Below, piece by piece: positions 30,894-40,401 of a stretch of 64,000 bases of DNA. The translations under genes and the position numbers were made by a program. Each line of letters begins with the position of its first letter. Within the stretch, counting starts at the first letter, position 1. This DNA is from Polynucleobacter sp. MWH-UH2A (lineage in GTDB: Bacteria > Pseudomonadota > Gammaproteobacteria > Burkholderiales > Burkholderiaceae), in NCBI RefSeq assembly GCF_018687195.1, contig NZ_CP061321.1:1957094-2021093 (forward strand), in the 5' to 3' direction. The notes below the pieces were generated by a model that saw only the letters and a list, made by a program, of their open reading frames with translations, had not been told where the DNA came from and searched no databases.

Positions 30894-31529
30894 CTATTGC
30901 GGTAAGCGCGGCAGGCGCTCAGCATTTGCCGGGATTGGGTGCCTTGCCATATTCATCTCCATCGCCAGAAAAGTGTAGTAACCCGATATTCCTGCTAAAT
31001 CAATGACACCCTTTTTACCAAAGCGACTTTCTGTTTTTGCAAAAGTTGCATTAGAAACCTGTTTATTTTTTTGTAACTCTATCGTGAAGTCATAAACAAT
31101 GGTCTCGTCTTCACTCATGCCCTCGGGCCTTCTTCCCTCTTTTAAGGCTTGTGCAATTTCAGGCTTTAGGCCGGCTTTAATAGCAATTGGGTAGTGCACA
31201 TACCATTCGTAATCTTGCGACCACTCACGGGCTGTAATCAAAATAGCGAACTCACTTAATCGAGCATCAAATGCAGAGTTGTAGCGCAGGTAGTCTCCCA
31301 TGGCGCGGGCATTATTCATCAGTTGCGGGCTGTACATCAGCATCGCAAAAGGGCCCCAAGGCGCCTTCTTACGAGCGAGCTCAAACTCCTGCGCAGCTTT
31401 TTGTTGCTCAACCGTATATTGCTCTGGAGGGATATCAGGAAGACGCGTTTGCGCAAACGCTCCATTCCAAAATACAAAGATGAGGGCAGCAAATAACAAT
31501 CTCATAATCATCTTTGTTATGCCGATCAC
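30894..31529 (-). CDS. carboxymuconolactone decarboxylase family protein, exported
   Basis: Protein of 211 residues with an apparent signal peptide (hydrophobic segment ending GAFAQ at about residue 27) and a CMD/AhpD-like helical domain: [21 protein letters not shown] ties it to this family. The AhpD redox cysteine pair is absent, so thiol peroxidase activity is not expected. The GTG start at 31529 overlaps the dctA stop by 4 nt; starts at 31511 or 31505 are possible. It converges on the kinase gene with 1 bp between. Role unknown. Confidence 0.78.
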   Translation of the reverse strand: MIGITKMIMRLLFAALIFVFWNGAFAQTRLPDIPPEQYTVEQQKAAQEFELARKKAPWGPFAMLMYSPQLMNNARAMGDYLRYNSAFDARLSEFAILITAREWSQDYEWYVHYPIAIKAGLKPEIAQALKEGRRPEGMSEDETIVYDFTIELQKNKQVSNATFAKTESRFGKKGVIDLAGISGYYTFLAMEMNMARHPIPANAERLPRLPQ

Positions 31530-32854
31530 TTCATGGTTTCTTGCTTTTGATCCAAGATAATCTCTGGCTCTTGTGCCTCAACCCAATTGTCTTTATTGAG
31601 CACTTCGGTTAATTGTCGACTATCTAGTTCGCCTGTCCACTTTGCAACCACGATAGTGGCAACGCCATTTCCAACTAAGTTCGTTAAAGCGCGAGCCTCA
31701 GACATAAAACGATCAATTCCCAAAATAATTGCCAAGCCAGCAACAGGAACATTGCCCACAGCGGAGAGTGTTGCGGCCAAGACGATGAATCCGCTGCCCG
31801 TAATTCCTGCTGCACCTTTTGAGGTTAGCAACAGAACCAGCAATAGCGTTATTTGCTGCATGATTGTCATTGGAGTATCTGTTGCCTGAGCAATAAATAC
31901 GGCAGCCATCGTTAAGTAAATCGAGGTGCCATCCAAATTGAACGAGTAACCCGTCGGGATCACCAAGCCCACGCAACTCTTTTTAGCGCCTAAGAGCTCC
32001 ATTTTTTCCATCATGCGTGGCAAGACGGATTCGGAAGAAGAGGTTCCCAAAACAATTAAAAGCTCTTCTTTAATGTAACGAACAAACTTAAAAATGCTGA
32101 ACCCGTTTAGACGAGCAATGATTCCCAAGACAATAAATACAAACAACAAGCAAGTTAAATAAAAAGAGCCCATTAACTTGCCCAATGAGAACAGGGAGCC
32201 CACTCCGTACTTGCCAATCGTGAATGCCATTGCACCAAACGCTCCAATTGGTGCAAATTTCATGATGATGCCGATGATGTCGAATAAGACATGCGAGAAC
32301 TTTTCAATTAAATCAAATACCAAAGTTCCGCGGCCACCAAACCGATGTAAAGCAAATCCAAATAGAACCGCAATAAAAAGCACTTGCAAAATTTCGCCTT
32401 TGGCAAAGGCATCAACCGCTGTACTTGGAATAATGTTGAGCAAAAAATCAGTGGTGGTGCCCATTTTTCCTGGGCCGGTATAAGCGGCGATTCCTTTGGT
32501 ATCCAGAGTAGTTGGGTCAATATTCATCCCTGCACCAGGTTGCAATACATTCACTACAACGAGGCCTACGATCAATGCAATCGTACTAACAATCTCGAAG
32601 TACAAAAGTGCAATACCACCAGTCTTACCAACCTTCTTCATATCTTCCATGCCGGCAATACCAACCACTACAGTACAGAAAATAATAGGAGCGATAAGCA
32701 TCTTGATGCCCTTAATAAAGGCATCCCCAAAAGGCTTCATATCCGTTCCTAACGAAGGGTAAAAATGGCCAAGCAAAACGCCTAAAGCCACAGCCACAAG
32801 AACCTGAAAATAAAGAATTTTATAAATTGGTGGCTTCTTTAAGGTAACCGTCAT
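31526..32854 (-). CDS. dctA: C4-dicarboxylate:cation symporter DctA
   Basis: Inner-membrane transporter (442 residues) of the DAACS family, taking up succinate, fumarate and malate. Visible: [21 protein letters not shown] near the N-terminus, the serine-rich re-entrant loop [12 protein letters not shown], and [15 protein letters not shown] plus [19 protein letters not shown] in the C-terminal substrate core. ATG at 32854 has GGAAGAG nearby upstream. It is probably expressed with the downstream exported CMD-type protein because of their overlap. Confidence 0.95.
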   Translation of the reverse strand: MTVTLKKPPIYKILYFQVLVAVALGVLLGHFYPSLGTDMKPFGDAFIKGIKMLIAPIIFCTVVVGIAGMEDMKKVGKTGGIALLYFEIVSTIALIVGLVVVNVLQPGAGMNIDPTTLDTKGIAAYTGPGKMGTTTDFLLNIIPSTAVDAFAKGEILQVLFIAVLFGFALHRFGGRGTLVFDLIEKFSHVLFDIIGIIMKFAPIGAFGAMAFTIGKYGVGSLFSLGKLMGSFYLTCLLFVFIVLGIIARLNGFSIFKFVRYIKEELLIVLGTSSSESVLPRMMEKMELLGAKKSCVGLVIPTGYSFNLDGTSIYLTMAAVFIAQATDTPMTIMQQITLLLVLLLTSKGAAGITGSGFIVLAATLSAVGNVPVAGLAIILGIDRFMSEARALTNLVGNGVATIVVAKWTGELDSRQLTEVLNKDNWVEAQEPEIILDQKQETMK

Positions 32855-32953
32855 GGCTCTTCCTTTATTCGTTAGTCTTGGGGCTTCTAGTGTAGCTAAT
32901 CTCGAATGCTGCCTCGCATCAATACAGACGCCTCTTTATCGGATAATGTAGCC

Positions 32954-33691
32954 ATGGAAGAAAAAGTACGCGTCTCTAAATTGCTGTCAGAACTTGGTTT
33001 GTGCTCTAGGCGCGAAGCTGACTCTTATATTGAGCAAGGACTGGTTACAGTCGATGGTGAAGTGGTCAATGAACTAGGCGTTCGCGCATATCGTCATCAG
33101 AAAATTGAGCTGCAATCTGGAGCCAAGGCGCAACAAGCATCTCGCATTACGGTCATTCTGAACAAGCCCGTTGGCTTTATATCTCATTACGATGACGAAC
33201 AAGAATATCAACCTGCTGCATCTTTAATTACGCCTGAAAATTATTTTGCCAATCCACTCGATAAAAATCGAAGTCCTCGCTTTAACACCAAAGGTCTTGC
33301 GCCTGCAGGGCGCTTGGATATTGACTCTACGGGTTTACTCGTTCTAACTCAAGATGGTCGAATTGCCAAACTCCTCATTGGAGAGAACAGTCCAATTGAA
33401 AAAGAATATTTGGTGCGCGTGGAAGGCAGGCTTTCATATGAAGATTTGGATCGCCTAAAACATGGTCTCTCACTAGATGGTGTCGCACTCAAACCTGCTC
33501 AAGTCAGCTGGCAAAATGAGGATCAATTACGCTTCGTTTTACGAGAAGGTCGCAAACGTCAAATTCGTCGTATGTGTGAAATGGTGGGCTTAAGAGTACT
33601 TGGATTAAAACGTGTACGTATGGGGCGTATTTCTTTGGGCCCTCTACCGCCTGGCCAATGGCGCTATCTAAAGCCAGGAGAGCAATTCTAG
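32954..33691 (+). CDS. RsuA/RluB/RluF-family 23S rRNA pseudouridine synthase
   Basis: RNA-modifying enzyme of about 245 residues: an S4 RNA-binding domain (VRVSKLLSELGLCSRREADS) followed by the catalytic domain with APAGRLDIDSTGLLVLT, whose Asp is the nucleophile, and EGRKRQIRRMCEMVG. An insert between the HYDDEQEYQPAASLI part and the GRLD motif is longer than in RsuA. RluF is the closest match I recognise but RluB/RluE cannot be excluded. ATG 32954 was chosen over one 16 codons upstream because the S4 domain starts there. Confidence 0.85.
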   Translation: MEEKVRVSKLLSELGLCSRREADSYIEQGLVTVDGEVVNELGVRAYRHQKIELQSGAKAQQASRITVILNKPVGFISHYDDEQEYQPAASLITPENYFANPLDKNRSPRFNTKGLAPAGRLDIDSTGLLVLTQDGRIAKLLIGENSPIEKEYLVRVEGRLSYEDLDRLKHGLSLDGVALKPAQVSWQNEDQLRFVLREGRKRQIRRMCEMVGLRVLGLKRVRMGRISLGPLPPGQWRYLKPGEQF

Positions 33692-33741
33692 AGGGGCTTG
33701 CCCGCTTATAATTGCCACCGAACTAGATCAATCAGCGCAGA

Positions 33742-35376
33742 ATTACCATCGAAACCAATACCCACAGCACCCCCGCCGCAGAAGTACTTAGACGTCGCAG
33801 CTTTGCCATCATCTCTCACCCAGATGCAGGTAAAACAACGCTAACTGAGAAGCTATTGCTTTATGCGGGAGCGATTCAGATTGCTGGAAGCGTTAAGGCG
33901 CGTAAAGCCAGTAGGCACGCTACATCTGACTGGATGGAAATTGAAAAGCAGCGCGGCATCTCTGTAGCAAGCTCGGTGATGCAGATGGAATATCGCGACT
34001 GCATTATTAATCTTCTAGATACCCCAGGTCACCAAGACTTCTCTGAAGACACCTATAGAGTGCTTACAGCGGTTGACTCTGCCTTGATGGTAATCGATGC
34101 AGCGAATGGTGTGGAGTCACAAACATTACGCTTACTGGAAGTCTGTCGCGCACGCAACACGCCAATTGTTACCTTCATTAACAAAATGGATCGCGAAGTA
34201 AAGCCGCCGATGGAGTTAATGGATGAAATTGAATCCGCACTTGGCATTGAAGTTGTGCCATTTACCTGGCCTGTTGGTATGGGCAAATCGTTTGCCGGCG
34301 TGATTGATATTGCCAATAATCGCATGCGCATGTTCAAGGCTGGCGAAGACCGCGTCACCGAAGACTCTCATGCGGTGGTAGACATCAATGATCCAGCACT
34401 TAAAGAGCGCCTTGGTATCGATCTTGAAAATGCTTTGGGAGAAGTCGAGCTGATTAAAGAAGCGATGCCAGCATTTGATCGTGAGGCTTTCCTGGCAGGC
34501 CGCCAATCTCCCGTATTCTTTGGCTCCGCAATTAATAACTTTGGTGTGCGAGAAATTTTGAACACCCTGGTTGAGCTTGCCCCTTCTCCTGGTGGTCGCA
34601 AAGCACTTCAACGTGAAGTTAGTCCAGCAGAAAATAAATTCTCAGCAGTGGTTTTTAAGATTCAAGCAAACATGGATCCCGCTCATCGCGATCGCGTGGC
34701 GTTCTTGCGAATTTGCTCGGGTCATTTTGAGCGCGGCATGAAGCTGAAGATTTGTCGCAATGGAAAAGAAGTTCGCACTAACAATGCGCTTTCATTTTTA
34801 TCGCAGCGGCGCGATATCTTAGATGAAGCCTTTCCAGGCGACATTATTGGCTTACCAAATCACGGCTTATTGCGCTTAGGCGATACGCTGACCGAGGGTG
34901 AACAACTGCAATTTACTGGGCTACCGTTCTTCGCCCCAGAAATTTTCCGACTAGTTGAATCAGCCGATCCATTACGCTCCAAGCAATTACGCACCGGACT
35001 CATGCAACTTGGCGAAGAAGGCGCTATCCAGGTATTTCGTCCGATGGCAGGGGGCATCATGTTGTTGGGCGCATTTGGACAGCTGCAATTTGAAGTGGTT
35101 AGCCACCGCCTCCAGACAGAGTACGGCGCTGAAGTTCGTCTACTACCAGCGCGTTATAGTCTTGCCCGTTGGGTCAGCTCTGATGATCCAGTGGCATTAA
35201 AAAAATTTACCCAAGAAAACATTCATCGCATGGCGGAAGATGTTGTTGGGGCGCCAGTATTTCTAGCGTCTCACAAGTCTGAGTTAGATGTGGCTCAACA
35301 ACGTTGGGAATCGATTCAGTTCCACGCCTTAAGAGAACACGCCGGCCTCATTTATCAATCCGACTTAGCCGGCTAA
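33742..35376 (+). CDS. prfC: peptide chain release factor 3
   Basis: Translational GTPase that recycles RF1/RF2 from the ribosome. G1 is SHPDAGKTTLTEK, G2 region SDWMEIEKQRGISV, G3 DTPGHQDFSED, G4 NKMD; total about 544 residues, near the usual 530. A start at TTG 33856 would delete the G1 motif, so translation must begin upstream; the frame is open back to a TAG at 33724-33726 and contains no ATG, GTG or TTG before it. ATT 33742 or ATC 33748 are the candidates just ahead of the conserved STPAAEVLRRRSF. A TATAAT at 33707-33712 would place transcript start near 33719. Family certain; exact start uncertain. Confidence 0.93.
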   Translation: MTIETNTHSTPAAEVLRRRSFAIISHPDAGKTTLTEKLLLYAGAIQIAGSVKARKASRHATSDWMEIEKQRGISVASSVMQMEYRDCIINLLDTPGHQDFSEDTYRVLTAVDSALMVIDAANGVESQTLRLLEVCRARNTPIVTFINKMDREVKPPMELMDEIESALGIEVVPFTWPVGMGKSFAGVIDIANNRMRMFKAGEDRVTEDSHAVVDINDPALKERLGIDLENALGEVELIKEAMPAFDREAFLAGRQSPVFFGSAINNFGVREILNTLVELAPSPGGRKALQREVSPAENKFSAVVFKIQANMDPAHRDRVAFLRICSGHFERGMKLKICRNGKEVRTNNALSFLSQRRDILDEAFPGDIIGLPNHGLLRLGDTLTEGEQLQFTGLPFFAPEIFRLVESADPLRSKQLRTGLMQLGEEGAIQVFRPMAGGIMLLGAFGQLQFEVVSHRLQTEYGAEVRLLPARYSLARWVSSDDPVALKKFTQENIHRMAEDVVGAPVFLASHKSELDVAQQRWESIQFHALREHAGLIYQSDLAG

Positions 35377-35383
35377 TCCAACA

Positions 35384-35614
35384 TCAGCGCACGGAGTTAC
35401 AACTAAAGACTGTTGCCAGGGAAGAGTCGCCACTTTTGTACTTGGCCACCTTGCCATACTGAGCACAGTAAGCATTTGCCTTTTGAGTCAATTGATCAAT
35501 TGACTCGCCATCTGCATTCAAAAAAGTGACATGGTTTGAATCTGATGCATCCGTGTATACCGGCGTACAAGCTCCTAGCGCAAAAATACTTATCAATAAG
35601 CCAAGAATTTTCAT
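35384..35614 (-). CDS. small lipoprotein, uncharacterised
   Basis: Protein of 76 residues with a lipoprotein signal peptide ending in the lipobox LGAC (Cys16), followed by a short domain with two further cysteines (NAYCAQYGK and VFSCNSVR) that may form a disulfide in the periplasm. ATG at 35614. It converges on prfC with a 7-bp gap and follows the DUF2798 gene by 2 bp. No function recognised. Confidence 0.78.
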   Translation of the reverse strand: MKILGLLISIFALGACTPVYTDASDSNHVTFLNADGESIDQLTQKANAYCAQYGKVAKYKSGDSSLATVFSCNSVR

Positions 35615-35616
35615 GC

Positions 35617-35844
35617 TTAGCTCTTTAGCTTTTCAAGAACTGCGGCGGTTATTTTTGTTGCTAAAGGTCTATAAGCCAATATACAAACGATTGCAACGGG
35701 ATAGGCAACCAGCCACACCTCTAGCCATAGCGCAAAGAAATTTTCTACTGCGCCGATACGCACAAATGTTGTTGCGAGTGTGATGCTGGCAGACATTAAA
35801 AAGCCCATCACCAGAGCAAAAATAAGATTGGGAAGGTTGATCAT
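35617..35844 (-). CDS. DUF2798 family small membrane protein
   Basis: Protein of 75 residues with two membrane helices (about 6-28 and 40-60); the pattern of MGFLMSASITLATTFVR followed by LWLEVWLVAYPVAIV matches the DUF2798 family. Function unknown. Directly upstream of the small lipoprotein gene and downstream of an EamA transporter on the same strand. Confidence 0.8.
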   Translation of the reverse strand: MINLPNLIFALVMGFLMSASITLATTFVRIGAVENFFALWLEVWLVAYPVAIVCILAYRPLATKITAAVLEKLKS

Positions 35845-35858
35845 CTTTTGAATATATA

Positions 35859-36761
35859 TTAGGTACGCTTTACTAGCATTCTTTTACTTAGGATAACTGT
35901 TGAAACCACCAAGAATGCAAACACCATATTCATCATGGTCAAATGATCGCCCAATAAAACGCTGGCGGCCACTAATGTGCAAAACGGTTGTATGAGCTGA
36001 ACCTGACTGACCCTGGCAATGCCGCCAACCGCAAGGCCCTCATACCAAAAGAAGAAGCCAAGAAACATGGGGAATAGGCTTAAATAAATAAAACTTGTCC
36101 AAGCGAACGAACCAGCACCCCAATAGTCTGGAGCAAATAGATAGTAGGCAACGATGGCGTTAATTGGCAAAGACACTACCAAAGCCCAAGAAATCACCGC
36201 ACGTGGATTCATGCGGCGTGACAACTCTCCACCCTCAACATATCCGATGCAAGCGCAAATACCACCCGCCACTAATAAGCCATCGATATAAGTAAAGCTT
36301 CCCGAACTTTTTAACAATGCATAAACCACAACCAATGCAGCGCCGAGCAGAGACACTAGCCAAAAACCAATTGATGGACGTTCTTTAAAACGGATGACGC
36401 CAATTACGGTGGTGGCCAAAGGCATCATGCCTAAAATGACCGCCCCATGTGATGAGGATCCCTCTTTCATTGCCACAGTAGTGAATATTGGAAAGCCGAA
36501 TACAACCCCAAGAGCAATGACGATAAATTTGATCCAATCGGATTTTTGGGGCAATGGATCTGCTTTATAAATGAGATAGGCCAAAGCAACTAGTCCGGCC
36601 AAAAACGCCCTTCCAAATGCAATGAAATAAGGGTCAAAACTCAAGACGGCAATCTTACTTACTGGCAAGGTCAAACTAAAAATCAGAATGCCAATAAAGC
36701 CAATCAGCATCCCCTTGCTCTCTTGATTCACTCTTGTCCCTTTTGATGTATTTGAGATCAT
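35859..36761 (-). CDS. EamA/DMT-family transporter
   Basis: Ten-segment inner-membrane protein (about 300 residues) built of two EamA repeats; typical text is IFSLTLPVSKIAVLSFDPYFIAFGR in the first and SLFPMFLGFFFWYEGLAVGG in the second. Substrate unknown; relatives export amino acids or metabolites. The longer frame to 36911 would run into the divergent MOSC gene, so ATG 36761 (MISNTSKG) was chosen; a start nearer MLIGFIG is also possible. Confidence 0.85.
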   Translation of the reverse strand: MISNTSKGTRVNQESKGMLIGFIGILIFSLTLPVSKIAVLSFDPYFIAFGRAFLAGLVALAYLIYKADPLPQKSDWIKFIVIALGVVFGFPIFTTVAMKEGSSSHGAVILGMMPLATTVIGVIRFKERPSIGFWLVSLLGAALVVVYALLKSSGSFTYIDGLLVAGGICACIGYVEGGELSRRMNPRAVISWALVVSLPINAIVAYYLFAPDYWGAGSFAWTSFIYLSLFPMFLGFFFWYEGLAVGGIARVSQVQLIQPFCTLVAASVLLGDHLTMMNMVFAFLVVSTVILSKRMLVKRT

Positions 36762-36806
36762 TGTATTAATAAAGCACTGTCGATGCGCTGTAATATACAA
36801 ATACCC

Positions 36807-37310
36807 ATGAGTACAAAATTGCCCTACATCCAGGCTATCTATATTGCCCCAAACGCTGGCGCAACCATGCAGTCGCTGTCTAAAGCCAAAATCACGCTGA
36901 CCGGGATTCAAGGTGATCGATATGCCAATGGTAAGGGCGCTTACTCAGATACAACTCCCAGCAAAATACGCCATCTCAGTCTCATCGCTGAATCGGGTAT
37001 AGCTATCGCTAATGAGTGGCTTTTGGCCGGAGAAGAGCCGACTTTTGATGCCTCGCAAACCCGTAGAAATATTGTTATTAGCAACATGAGCGCGGATGAT
37101 CTCAATCTATTGGTTGGCAAAACATTTGCATTAGGAGTACTAATTCTGAAAGGTGTTGAGTTGTGTACGCCTTGTGAAAGACCCGCTCAGCTCTTGGGCA
37201 AACCAAGCTTTATGGATGCATTTGAAGGGCGAGGTGGCTTAAGGGCAGAAATTATTCTGGCTGGAGAAATTTCGGTGGGCGATATATTGCGCTTACAAAT
37301 AAAGGATTGA
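36807..37310 (+). CDS. MOSC domain-containing protein
   Basis: Protein of about 167 residues with a MOSC domain: GIQGDRYANGKGAYS and the conserved cysteine in ELCTPCERPAQLLG, which in relatives binds sulfur for molybdenum cofactor maturation or acts in molybdoenzyme-type N-reduction. ATG 36807 was chosen because the upstream ATG at 36783 only adds a non-conserved stretch. It is followed within 2 bp by a GNAT gene. Confidence 0.85.
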   Translation: MSTKLPYIQAIYIAPNAGATMQSLSKAKITLTGIQGDRYANGKGAYSDTTPSKIRHLSLIAESGIAIANEWLLAGEEPTFDASQTRRNIVISNMSADDLNLLVGKTFALGVLILKGVELCTPCERPAQLLGKPSFMDAFEGRGGLRAEIILAGEISVGDILRLQIKD

Positions 37311-37312
37311 TC

Positions 37313-37708
37313 ATGATTCAGTATCGAGATGACGCTACAGTTACTGCCGAAGAAGCCATTGATTTGTATGTCCGCTCCACACTTGGAGAGCGTCGACCAA
37401 TTAATAGCAAAGAAACTTTTGAGGCAATGCTAGAAAATGCCAATCTCACCATCACGGCATGGGATGGCAATAAGCTGATTGGAATTTCACGCTCACTGAC
37501 TGATTTTGCATATGTTGCATATTTGGCCGATCTTGCGGTTGATGAGCAATATCAACGCAAAGGGGTTGGCAAAGAGCTCATTGCACAAACTAAAAAACGA
37601 TTGGGTCCCAACTGCATGATTGTTCTGCTAGCAGCGCCAAAAGCGAATGAATACTACGAGCATATTGGCTTTGAACACAACCCGCGGGCTTGGACGCTGA
37701 AAAATTAG
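37313..37708 (+). CDS. GNAT-family N-acetyltransferase
   Basis: Protein of about 131 residues with a GNAT fold; the acetyl-CoA motif is YLADLAVDEQYQRKGVGKEL followed by an LLAAPKANEYYEHIGFEH end. The ATG at 37313 has AAAGGA 6 nt upstream. Acceptor unknown. Sandwiched between the MOSC gene (2-bp gap) and a histidine phosphatase gene (1-bp gap). Confidence 0.87.
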   Translation: MIQYRDDATVTAEEAIDLYVRSTLGERRPINSKETFEAMLENANLTITAWDGNKLIGISRSLTDFAYVAYLADLAVDEQYQRKGVGKELIAQTKKRLGPNCMIVLLAAPKANEYYEHIGFEHNPRAWTLKN

Positions 37709-37709
37709 T

Positions 37710-38354
37710 ATGAAAATCACTCGCTTTTGCTTAGTCCGTCATGGTGAAACTGACTGGAATGTCGCGCGACGCCTGCAAGGGCATACCGATATTCCACTAA
37801 ATCAACATGGGCTTGCCCAAGCAGCACAAATGGCGAAGGCTCTTAAAGCAATTAATTTGCAATTTGATGTTTTATATTCCAGCGACCTGCAACGAGCCGC
37901 CAACACGGCGGGAGCAATAGAAACTCAATTTGGGGTGAAATCTCTTTCAGATCAGGCGCTCCGAGAACGTCATCTTGGAGCACTTCAAGGCCTGACTATT
38001 GACGAGGCTCCACAGATCAAACCAGAACTCTGGTCTATTCACCTGAGCCGCAATCTTGATCACCCGTTAGAAGGCGGGGAAAGTATCAAACAATTTGCTA
38101 ACCGCATTCATACCGCCCTAGAAAATATTCGAATGCGGCATGAAGGCAAAACTATATTGTTGGTGAGTCATGGCGGTGCGCTAGATATGATGTATCGACT
38201 AGCAAGCAGTCAATCTCTAGAATCTGAAAAAGCTGTGGCTGTACCTAATGCATCCCTAAATTGGATTCGTCATAATGGCCAAACTTGGCAAGTCGACAAG
38301 TGGGCTGATACTAGTCACTTAAAAAACGTGGCTCTCGACAATTTAGATCTTTAG
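37710..38354 (+). CDS. histidine phosphatase / phosphoglycerate mutase-like protein
   Basis: Cytosolic phosphatase-fold protein of 214 residues. The catalytic motif is LVRHGETDWN (phospho-His in RHGE), with SSDLQRAANTA, RERHLGALQG and a second His in LLVSHGGALDMM. This is the GpmB/CobC-type cofactor-dependent mutase superfamily; the substrate is not evident. Third gene of a short MOSC-GNAT-phosphatase run. Confidence 0.88.
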   Translation: MKITRFCLVRHGETDWNVARRLQGHTDIPLNQHGLAQAAQMAKALKAINLQFDVLYSSDLQRAANTAGAIETQFGVKSLSDQALRERHLGALQGLTIDEAPQIKPELWSIHLSRNLDHPLEGGESIKQFANRIHTALENIRMRHEGKTILLVSHGGALDMMYRLASSQSLESEKAVAVPNASLNWIRHNGQTWQVDKWADTSHLKNVALDNLDL

Positions 38355-38381
38355 CATACCAAAATAGCCTATGATGTTGGC

Positions 38382-39164
38382 ATGAAATTCATGATTAAGC
38401 TATTGACTAGCCTAATAGCCATCGCACTATCTATTTCTGCCTCTGCTGCAGATTTAGAGCCAGTTGACGTGCCCAACGGCCTTCCTGATCGAATCGTTGG
38501 TGATATCGGGCTTGCGGTCTATAGCTCGAATATGCATATCGGTACAGAAGGAACGCAATCTTTAGTGCTCCCATATGCGTTTTTTGATTACAAGCGATTC
38601 TTTGTCCGGATTGATGAGGTCGGAATAAAAACGTTTGAATTAGGCAATGGCTACCTTGAGCTTATTGGGAAGATCGACCTGAACACTTATAAAGTCAAAT
38701 CGCCATTTAATGGTGCATCGATCAATCGTAGCGACCCTATTCCTCTTGGCATTGGTACTTATCAAGAAACTCCTATTGGTGGATTTTTTGCGAACGCCTA
38801 TCATGACTTTGGCAAATCTCATGGTGCTCTATATGAGCTTTTATATTTTGCTGAGGTCGAAACTTACAAAAATATCGTTGTATATCCAGAGCTGGGGATT
38901 GAAAGACAGTCTAGCCAGTACGCTAATTATTACTATGGCATGAATACTGGTGAAGCAAATGCAACGGGCTATGGCGCCTATGTTGCGCCAGCGACCAATA
39001 ATTTAATCGCTGGCTTCATGGTAGAAATTCCCGTAGTAGATAACTGGTATGTCAATCTCTATGGGCGTCGCAAATGGTTGGGCAACGGCATCAATAACAG
39101 CCCCGTCATGAATCGCTCATTCCAAGATAATATTTTTGCGGCACTAGCTTATCGCTTTAAGTAA
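38382..39164 (+). CDS. MipA/OmpV-family outer membrane protein
   Basis: Protein of 260 residues with a signal peptide (cleavage around SASAAD, residue 23) and a beta-rich mature part ending in AALAYRFK with a C-terminal aromatic-containing strand suited to outer-membrane insertion. YVNLYGRRKWLGNGINNSP is typical of MipA/OmpV proteins. In E. coli MipA links murein synthases, but the family is diverse and no specific role is implied here. Confidence 0.83.
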   Translation: MKFMIKLLTSLIAIALSISASAADLEPVDVPNGLPDRIVGDIGLAVYSSNMHIGTEGTQSLVLPYAFFDYKRFFVRIDEVGIKTFELGNGYLELIGKIDLNTYKVKSPFNGASINRSDPIPLGIGTYQETPIGGFFANAYHDFGKSHGALYELLYFAEVETYKNIVVYPELGIERQSSQYANYYYGMNTGEANATGYGAYVAPATNNLIAGFMVEIPVVDNWYVNLYGRRKWLGNGINNSPVMNRSFQDNIFAALAYRFK

Positions 39165-39236
39165 GCACGCCAATACAAATCCGAATAGATAAGCAACGCA
39201 GCAACTACGCGCCCGCTATATCAACCTAAATTGAAT

Positions 39237-40031
39237 TTACCAGGGCAATGCAGGCAACATCGGCTTAAGTCCAGCCTTCTGAATGGTAGGAGCCGCTTTG
39301 GGTGAAGCTAAAAATGCAATGAGCTCTCTTGAAGCATTCAGGTTTGCCACATTATTCGTAATTCCAGCGGAAAACAAAACTGTTTGCTGAACCTCGGGAG
39401 GAATCTCTCCAATGAAATCGATTCCAGGAATGGGAATTAATTCACTCACCTGCTGAAACCCTAGCTCTGCATCACCTCTTGCAACCACTGTGCCAATGCG
39501 CTCGCTATAAATTTTCTTTGCAGTTTTGTTCATCTGCTCCGCAATTCCTAATTTAGGAAAAAGCTCGGTAGATAAATACGTTCCGCTCGCACTAGCTGAA
39601 TAAGCCACAGATTTTGCATTGAGCAAAGCTTGCTTTAGGGCTGGGACCGTACTGATATCTGGTTTGGGGGCGCCCGCCTTTACTGCGGCACCAATGACTG
39701 AAGCAACCAAATCTACGCGACTGCCAGGCTGCACCGCTCCACTCTTAATAAAACCCTCTAATGCGGGCCCAGCCAGAATCAACACATCAAATTGCTCGTT
39801 TCTTGCCAGTCTTGATGGAATAGAGTCTGGTGCAGCGCCCATTGATGAGCCATAAGAAATAATTACTTTATTGGGCGATTGTTTTTCATACTCTGGCACC
39901 AATGCCTTCAATGCTTCTGCGAATGCTCCAGAGGTGATCACCTGAATATCAGCCGCAAGTACTGAGGTGATGCCAAACAAGCCAATAAGTACGACTAAGA
40001 TGGCATGCTTAATACAGATGATCGGTCTCAT
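39237..40031 (-). CDS. ModA-like periplasmic substrate-binding protein (orphan)
   Basis: Secreted type 2 periplasmic binding protein (264 residues; signal peptide ending near LAADIQV). ITSGAFAEALKALVPEYEK and SYGSSMGAAPDSIPSRLARN resemble the molybdate-binding ModA family, but the usual oxyanion-contacting serines are not obviously all in place. No modB/modC lies nearby, so transport of molybdate is doubtful; it may serve another anion or a sensor role. GAGG lies 9 nt before the ATG. Confidence 0.75.
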   Translation of the reverse strand: MRPIICIKHAILVVLIGLFGITSVLAADIQVITSGAFAEALKALVPEYEKQSPNKVIISYGSSMGAAPDSIPSRLARNEQFDVLILAGPALEGFIKSGAVQPGSRVDLVASVIGAAVKAGAPKPDISTVPALKQALLNAKSVAYSASASGTYLSTELFPKLGIAEQMNKTAKKIYSERIGTVVARGDAELGFQQVSELIPIPGIDFIGEIPPEVQQTVLFSAGITNNVANLNASRELIAFLASPKAAPTIQKAGLKPMLPALPW

Positions 40032-40079
40032 TTTTTAAGCCTCTAAATTAAAGCGATTGTTTCTCACTCGCGCTGCCCA

Positions 40080-40232
40080 CTACCTGCCCTGACAAGCGAC
40101 CGGCATTTCCCACAATGGTTTTTCTTGACTGAAATCGCAATTCACTCCGACTGGCGATGTCGTGCTTGCAAGACATGCGCTCAGACCAATCGTCATTCCA
40201 AGAACAAAAATCATTAAACCAAATCTTTTCAT
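40080..40232 (-). CDS. 50-residue putative lipoprotein
   Basis: Short gene below usual length limits: ATG at 40232, TAG at 40080-40082. The product starts MKRFGLMIFVLGMTIGLSAC, a classic lipoprotein signal with lipobox LSAC, leaving a mature peptide of about 31 residues with two further cysteines (VNCDF and VACQG). It lies alone between the ModA-like gene and dps. Coding status rests on the signal-peptide architecture only; no homologue can be named. Confidence 0.6.
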   Translation of the reverse strand: MKRFGLMIFVLGMTIGLSACLASTTSPVGVNCDFSQEKPLWEMPVACQGR

Positions 40233-40275
40233 AAGCCCTCGTTTATTTGTATTTCCAAAAATAGTGCCTATCTAA

Positions 40276-40285
40276 TCGTATACGA
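40276..40285. promoter_or_regulatory. TCGTATACGA palindrome upstream of dps
   Basis: Perfect 10-bp palindrome in an A/T-rich stretch between the small lipoprotein and dps. It lies about 115 bp before the dps start and might be an operator. It does not fit the OxyR pattern. Confidence 0.25.
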
Positions 40286-40401
40286 ATTATTTATATTATC
40301 GATTTTTCAGATTAATGAAATCAAAATTATTTGTTAAGCCAATAATAAATAATTTCATCATAATGATCCTATGGTGTTCGTTGACTAAAGGAGACATGAC
40401 C

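Noticed and set aside
39237..40031. Molybdate transport operon
   Set aside because: Only a ModA-like binding protein is present; no permease or ATPase gene is adjacent on either side.
40233..40401. OxyR site in front of dps
   Set aside because: ATAG and CTAT words occur but with the wrong spacing.
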